Origin: Pseudomonadota bacterium
Lineage (GTDB): Bacteria > Pseudomonadota > Alphaproteobacteria > Rhizobiales > Hyphomicrobiaceae
Assembly: GCA_021813195.1 (NCBI GenBank)
Contig: JAKALI010000077.1
Span: 1-10,727 of the forward strand
DNA: 10,727 nt
Reading direction: 5' to 3'
A model generated the notes under the pieces. The model saw nothing but the letters and a program-made list of their open reading frames with translations, had not been told where the DNA came from and did no database searches. This document shows, one piece after another, positions 7,872 through 10,727 of the stretch (position 1 is the first letter of the stretch; the number at the start of each line of letters is the position of its first letter). The translations under genes and the position numbers were made by a program.

Positions 7872-7914
7872 ATACGGCGAGAAACGAAAGAATGAGAGCT
7901 AGCGATGTGTTCAT
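7819..7914 (-). CDS. Possible 31-residue single-pass membrane peptide
   Basis: An ATG at 7914 opens a 31-codon frame ending in TAG at 7819. The peptide begins MNTSLALILSF and has one unbroken hydrophobic stretch at residues 5-26 (Leu, Ala, Ile, Phe, Val, with a central Pro-Ala-Leu-Gly), then a short polar tail (TEVSR). It is long enough for one transmembrane helix. It lies 74 bp after the stop of the 144-residue gene on the same strand, so it may be the last gene of that cluster. Against it: there is no clear Shine-Dalgarno sequence before the ATG, and the 3' half overlaps an inverted repeat. I do not recognise a family. Small single-helix proteins often attach to larger membrane complexes, but no partner is evident here. 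Confidence 0.4.
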   Translation of the reverse strand: MNTSLALILSFLAVFLPALGALIWAMTEVSR

Positions 7915-7988
7915 GGTAAGGGTACGCGCAACGATGAAATCTGGATCATCATGGCGCGCATCATTCCAGGCCTGGACCTATGGTGGCC

Positions 7989-8423
7989 TCAGGCTGCTGC
8001 CCCCATCGCGCTCTCGTCTTGCGATGAGAGCGCATCGCGCACAGCGCACCCCAGTTTGACGGGGCTGAAACCGACGGCGATGTTCAAGCGCATGGTGGCC
8101 GCTGTCGCGAGGATCGCCGCTACGCATGCGGCACCGTGCTCCGCCATCAGGTTTCGCATCGCGCGCGCGCGACACACCTCCACGAGGCACCGCAATCGCA
8201 CGAGTGCCGCGACTTTGCGCTGGCGGTCGCGCCCGCATCGCTGCCAGAAGACTTGCTCGACCCGGCGGAAATCGTCTTCTGTCCAATCGGCGGCGCGTTC
8301 CAGAGCGCGACCGTCCTCGCTGAGGACCTTCAAGGCCGTTGCGAGTTCGCGGACGGACACCGGTGCAACGTCCGTAGGATCGATCGCTGCGAACATCGGT
8401 TCGATTGCGGACTGAGAAGGCAT
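7989..8423 (-). CDS. Hypothetical helical protein, 144 residues
   Basis: Unrecognised family. I chose the ATG at 8423 because a GGAGAG lies six bases before it; a TTG one codon upstream would have only three bases of spacing. The protein begins MPSQSAIEPM. Its composition is Ala/Arg/Glu/Leu-rich and looks almost wholly alpha-helical, with a charged segment at residues 38-75 (GRALERAADWTEDDFRRVEQ, then a basic RDRQRK stretch). A more hydrophobic segment at 96-120 is interrupted by Thr, Arg and Asn, so a membrane helix is unlikely. It has four cysteines (63, 79, 84, 100) plus one at 126, not in a zinc-finger spacing. It starts 22 bp after the OB-fold gene and is probably co-transcribed with it. 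No catalytic motif was found. Confidence 0.7.
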   Translation of the reverse strand: MPSQSAIEPMFAAIDPTDVAPVSVRELATALKVLSEDGRALERAADWTEDDFRRVEQVFWQRCGRDRQRKVAALVRLRCLVEVCRARAMRNLMAEHGAACVAAILATAATMRLNIAVGFSPVKLGCAVRDALSSQDESAMGAAA

Positions 8424-8445
8424 CAACGTCTCTCCATCTCAGGTT

Positions 8446-8661
8446 TCAGGTGCAGTCGCCGAATGCGGACCACGCCGACCCACAGAGGGCCACAATGTCG
8501 TGAGGTCGCCGCGATTCGACGAGGAAGTCTACCTCGACACCCACCGCCAACTGGTGAGGATTGTACAACTGTGCACAGGAAAAGCGGAAGCGTTCGCCGT
8601 CTTCGGCGACGATCACGCCTTGTTGCAAATGTTCAACGAACTTCACGACTTGTCCGAGCAT
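8446..8661 (-). CDS. Small OB-fold / cold-shock-like protein, 71 residues
   Basis: The protein reads as a stand-alone five-strand barrel: residues 1-8 (MLGQVVKF), 13-19 (QQGVIVA), DGERFRFS at 21-28, QLAVGVEVDFLV at 37-48, and RPHDIVAL at 52-59. This is the pattern of cold-shock-like domains, where a G-x-I strand is followed by DG.R(Y/F).F and later by a G..VDF strand. The usual aromatic RNP1 signature (KGFGFI) is not conserved, since the segment reads QQGVIVAE, so nucleic-acid binding is uncertain. The ATG at 8661 is the first start after an in-frame TGA; a GGGAG lies ten bases upstream, rather far. It heads a minus-strand cluster with the 144-residue gene 22 bp downstream. The last 12 residues add two cysteines of unknown role. 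Confidence 0.72.
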   Translation of the reverse strand: MLGQVVKFVEHLQQGVIVAEDGERFRFSCAQLYNPHQLAVGVEVDFLVESRRPHDIVALCGSAWSAFGDCT

Positions 8662-8674
8662 GTGTCATGTGCTC
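8656..8674 (-). promoter_or_regulatory. Stem spanning the ribosome binding site and start codon of the OB-fold gene
   Basis: In the minus-strand transcript, GAGCA (8674-8670) can pair with UGCUC (8660-8656), leaving a nine-base loop. The left arm includes the last three bases of the GGGAG ribosome binding site; the right arm includes the last two bases of the AUG. Pairing would hide both. Five base pairs is weak, so it could be opened by temperature or by a bound protein, or could be chance. Confidence 0.3.
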
Positions 8675-8696
8675 CCTTCGAGCGGTCCGAGTTGCT

Positions 8697-8711
8697 GTGC
8701 GCTGAGCGCAC
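8697..8711. promoter_or_regulatory. Perfect 6-bp palindrome upstream of the OB-fold gene
   Basis: The sequence gtgcgc-tga-gcgcac lies 35 bp upstream of the OB-fold start codon, in a 244-bp gene-free stretch (8662-8905). It could be an operator or a hairpin in the 5' leader. A weak promoter-like pair further upstream on the minus strand (TTGCGT, 16 bases, TATCTG) matches the consensus in only half of its positions, so no promoter is called. Confidence 0.25.
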
Positions 8712-8814
8712 GGTGAGGCCGATGAAAGAAGCATGGCGGAATTCGTCGCTCTTCGCTGTTCCGCGTGACACAGATAAGATGAAGTTCATGTGACGCAATT
8801 AGGGCTCAAGGCGG

Positions 8815-8857
8815 GAAAAATCACGATGCAAAGCGCCGCAGCGTCCAAGCTCGGCGC
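8815..8857 (-). terminator. Candidate intrinsic terminator of the ABC exporter operon
   Basis: The stem gcgccg (8833-8838) with cggcgc (8852-8857) extends inward by agc/gct across one bulged base, with a six-base loop. In the minus-strand RNA the hairpin is followed by UUUGC and, a few bases later, a run of five U. It lies about 50 bp after the stop of the adaptor gene, the expected place. The U-tract is interrupted, so efficiency is uncertain. Confidence 0.42.
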
Positions 8858-8905
8858 GTGGCCACAGTTCAGGGTGTGTAAGGAAGGCCCCGACGGGATG
8901 ACCGC

Positions 8906-9940
8906 TTATTTGCGGAAGAACGCGTCGACACGCATTCCAGGCAGGAGTGGGACATTCCCATCCATGTCGATCGTGACCTCGCGAACTTCGACATCATTCG
9001 CGCGCCGGGGGCCGCGCGGGCCGATGCGGGGTTGGGCCAACGTCGGGGCGAGGCTCGCCACTTTGCCCTCGAACTCCTGTCCAGGGAAGCTGAGGGAGCG
9101 GACGAATACGCTTTGGCCTGCCGAGATCTTGGAAATGTCCGCTTCGTCCACTTCGGCTTTTACTCGTACGGCGCTCATATCGCCGACAACGACCAGGGGA
9201 GCCTCGGGACTTGGCGCAACAATTTCGCCCACCTTGGCATGGACTTGCAGAACGGTTCCAGCAATTGGCGAGCGAATGCGAGTTTTGTCGAGCAGAGCTT
9301 CCGCCATCCGCACCTCTGTACGCGCGGCGCTTACAGCGGACTCTGCGCTGCTGGGGGCCGGAAGATTAGGCTTGGATTGCGCTTTGACGAACTGGATGCG
9401 CTCGCGCTCAAGACGCTCGTTCGCCTCGGCCAGTCGCTTGCGCGCCTCGGCGACAGTTTCGGTTGACCCCGAGCCACTGCGGCGCGCGGCCAACGCGTAG
9501 TCAAGCTCAATACGCGCGCCCGTTACGGCTCGCTCCGCCGAGTAGATGGCATCCTCCGCCTTGCGCACGTCTTCACGGCCCGATGCGAATTGCTTCTCGC
9601 GTTCCTCGCGTAAGGCCTCCGCCTGCGTTTCTGCCGATGTCAAACGTGCACGCGCCTCGGCGTCGTCGAGCTCGACCAAGAGCTCACCTTCTTCAACCTT
9701 GTCGTCGACGCGGACGTGAACCTTCGTCACGCGGCCCATCAGCGCCGTGCCGATGCGAATTTCTCCGGATCGTGGTTCAACGCGACCAGGAGCCGCCGCG
9801 ATCCAAGGGATGTCCTCGCTCTTACTCGCCGCGGGCGCTTCGGCAATGCCAGAGAATTCTCGATAGCCCAAATAGGTGCCGAGGCCCGCGAGTGCCAACA
9901 GAGCGATCAATCCGATGTTTTTCATCATGGCGGAATTCAT
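8906..9940 (-). CDS. HlyD/DevB-type periplasmic adaptor (membrane fusion protein) of an ABC exporter
   Basis: This 344-residue protein would link an inner-membrane ABC permease to an outer-membrane channel. Residues 8-26 form one membrane helix. Residues 59-92 (IRIGTALMGRV, then VHVRVDDKVEEGELLVELDD) are the first half of a lipoyl domain. Residues 93-218 are a charged alternating Ala/Glu/Arg helical hairpin. Residues 219-254 (TRIRSPIAGTVLQVHAKVGE) complete the lipoyl domain, and 255-344 are the beta-barrel part. The order and the PGRVEPRSGE segment match the DevB/MacA class. I take the ATG at 9940, which directly follows GCAGGA with no spacing; the ATG pair at 9928/9925 (MMKNIG) has longer spacing and is a real alternative. 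The gene lies 51 bp after the ATPase on the same strand and is probably co-transcribed. The substrate cannot be told from sequence. Confidence 0.88.
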   Translation of the reverse strand: MNSAMMKNIGLIALLALAGLGTYLGYREFSGIAEAPAASKSEDIPWIAAAPGRVEPRSGEIRIGTALMGRVTKVHVRVDDKVEEGELLVELDDAEARARLTSAETQAEALREEREKQFASGREDVRKAEDAIYSAERAVTGARIELDYALAARRSGSGSTETVAEARKRLAEANERLERERIQFVKAQSKPNLPAPSSAESAVSAARTEVRMAEALLDKTRIRSPIAGTVLQVHAKVGEIVAPSPEAPLVVVGDMSAVRVKAEVDEADISKISAGQSVFVRSLSFPGQEFEGKVASLAPTLAQPRIGPRGPRRANDVEVREVTIDMDGNVPLLPGMRVDAFFRK

Positions 9941-9954
9941 TCCTGCAATGGATC

Positions 9955-9968
9955 AGCCCGAACGGGCT
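9955..9968. other. Intercistronic inverted repeat between ATPase and adaptor genes
   Basis: The sequence agcccg-aa-cgggct is a perfect inverted repeat in the 51-bp gap between the two exporter genes. In the minus-strand transcript it would form AGCCC-GUUC-GGGCU. It is followed there by GAUCC, not a U-run, so it is not a normal terminator. It might stabilise or partly attenuate the downstream adaptor message. Confidence 0.35.
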
Positions 9969-9991
9969 TTCGCGCGGCGCATTGCGGGGCT

Positions 9992-10727
9992 TTACGCGGC
10001 CAGAGCCGCGACCGCCGGCTCGTCATGCACCTTAGCGTTTGGCCGTTCATCTGCAACAATCCGTCCGTCTTCGATGCGGATAATTCGATCGGCATAGCTC
10101 AGCGTGCGGTGGTCGTGAGTAACAGCCAGGACGGCGCGCGTGGGATCCTGCGCAACGTGCTTCAGAAGTTCCATCACGGCCTTGCCGTTCTCGCTGTCGA
10201 GGGCCGCTGTCGGCTCGTCGGCAAGTACCACAGCCGGATGACCAGCCAGGGCCCGCGCAATTGCGACACGCTGCTTTTCGCCGCCCGACAGTTTCGAGGG
10301 ATAGGCGTCGATGCGATGGCTGAGACCGACCGAAATCAAAGCGTCGCGCGCTGCCGCGTTCGGATCGCGCACCCTCGTGCCCCTCACATCCAGTGCCATC
10401 AACACGTTCTCATGAGCGGTCAAAGTCGGGAAGAGGTTATAGCCCTGGAAGACGAAGCCGATGTTGCGGCGGCGGATATCTGCCAGACCCTCGGCGGATT
10501 GCCCAACGGCTTCTTCGCCATTGATCTGCAACTGGCCACCCGTAGCTGTTAGGATGCAACCCAAAATCGACAGCAGCGTCGTCTTGCCGGAGCCGGACGG
10601 CCCCATCAGCAAAGTCAGTTCGCCCGGGCGCAGATCAAGGTCCACGCCCTTGAGGATTTTCAGTTCGCCAGCGCCAGTCTGGATCGACTTTGTGATGTTG
10701 CGGGCTTTGACGATGGCCGGGCGGATG
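9992..10727 (-). CDS. ABC exporter ATPase, DevA/LolD/MacB type, 5' partial
   Basis: The frame runs open to the right edge; 244 residues are visible and the start is probably only a few codons beyond. The GTG at 10645 would cut off the first strand (VKARNITKSI, ELKILKGVDL), so it is not the start. Counting from the first visible residue, the Walker A motif GPSGSGKTT is at 42-50. The Q-loop (GFVFQGYN) follows IRRRNI, then the signature LSGGEKQR, Walker B (VVLADEPTAALD) and the switch histidine in VTHDHR. All catalytic residues are present. The FVFQ.YNL.P.LTA.ENV pattern is typical of ATPases serving FtsX/MacB-like permeases. It should dimerise on the cytoplasmic face to drive the exporter whose adaptor follows 51 bp downstream. 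The permease is outside the window, probably upstream. Confidence 0.92.
   Translation of the reverse strand, partial: IRPAIVKARNITKSIQTGAGELKILKGVDLDLRPGELTLLMGPSGSGKTTLLSILGCILTATGGQLQINGEEAVGQSAEGLADIRRRNIGFVFQGYNLFPTLTAHENVLMALDVRGTRVRDPNAAARDALISVGLSHRIDAYPSKLSGGEKQRVAIARALAGHPAVVLADEPTAALDSENGKAVMELLKHVAQDPTRAVLAVTHDHRTLSYADRIIRIEDGRIVADERPNAKVHDEPAVAALAA

Noticed and set aside
7965..7976. 12-bp perfect palindrome tccaggcctgga.
   Set aside because: It has no loop and no T-run and sits between two minus-strand genes; a palindrome this short is expected by chance in GC-rich DNA.
7951..8705. Plus-strand frames at 7951-8415 and 8136-8705.
   Set aside because: They overlap the better supported minus-strand genes, lack ribosome binding sites, and their products are Arg/Ser/His-rich without any domain.
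8500..8793. Plus-strand frame of 97 codons opposite the OB-fold gene.
   Set aside because: The opposite strand shows a coherent OB-fold pattern with a start just after a stop and a ribosome binding site; this frame shows no family pattern.

Overview
The window looks like a high-GC proteobacterial chromosome, most likely an alphaproteobacterium. The basis is a GC-rich third codon position in most genes, tandem cadherin-like surface-protein repeats, and a DevB/DevA-type export pair. Genus cannot be told from the sequence. No rRNA, tRNA, CRISPR array, transposase or phage gene was seen.

Positions 1-7728 (+) are the 3' part of one giant gene: 2575 residues are visible and the start lies upstream of the window. 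From N to C it has: (i) about 1,375 residues of a hierarchical repeat, in which four related ~124-residue units a-b-c-d form a ~495-residue super-repeat (two full copies, then a-b-c without d); (ii) six cadherin-like/tandem-95 domains, residues ~1378-2053; (iii) two short bacterial Ig-like domains, ~2055-2221; (iv) a seventh cadherin-like domain, 2222-2312; (v) a ~263-residue non-repetitive C-terminal region. This is the layout of a large secreted or surface-attached adhesin. No RTX nonapeptides are visible, so the secretion route is open.

Positions 7729-8905 hold a small minus-strand cluster, transcribed 8661 to 7819. It encodes a 71-residue OB-fold/cold-shock-like protein, a 144-residue helical protein of unknown function 22 bp downstream, and possibly a 31-residue single-helix membrane peptide. 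A short stem may cover the ribosome binding site and start codon of the first gene.

Positions 8906-10727 (-) hold an ABC exporter pair: an ATPase (5' partial, running off the right edge) followed by a HlyD/DevB-type periplasmic adaptor. The permease is not in the window and is expected upstream of the ATPase. A GC-rich hairpin after the adaptor may terminate this operon. The adaptor/ATPase pair is of the MacAB/DevBCA class rather than the type I secretion class, and it is convergent with the giant gene, so it should not be assumed to export it.

The most unusual items are the a-b-c-d super-repeat (possibly an eight-blade propeller per period), a sharp codon-usage change near 6660 inside the giant gene, and the small OB-fold cluster.
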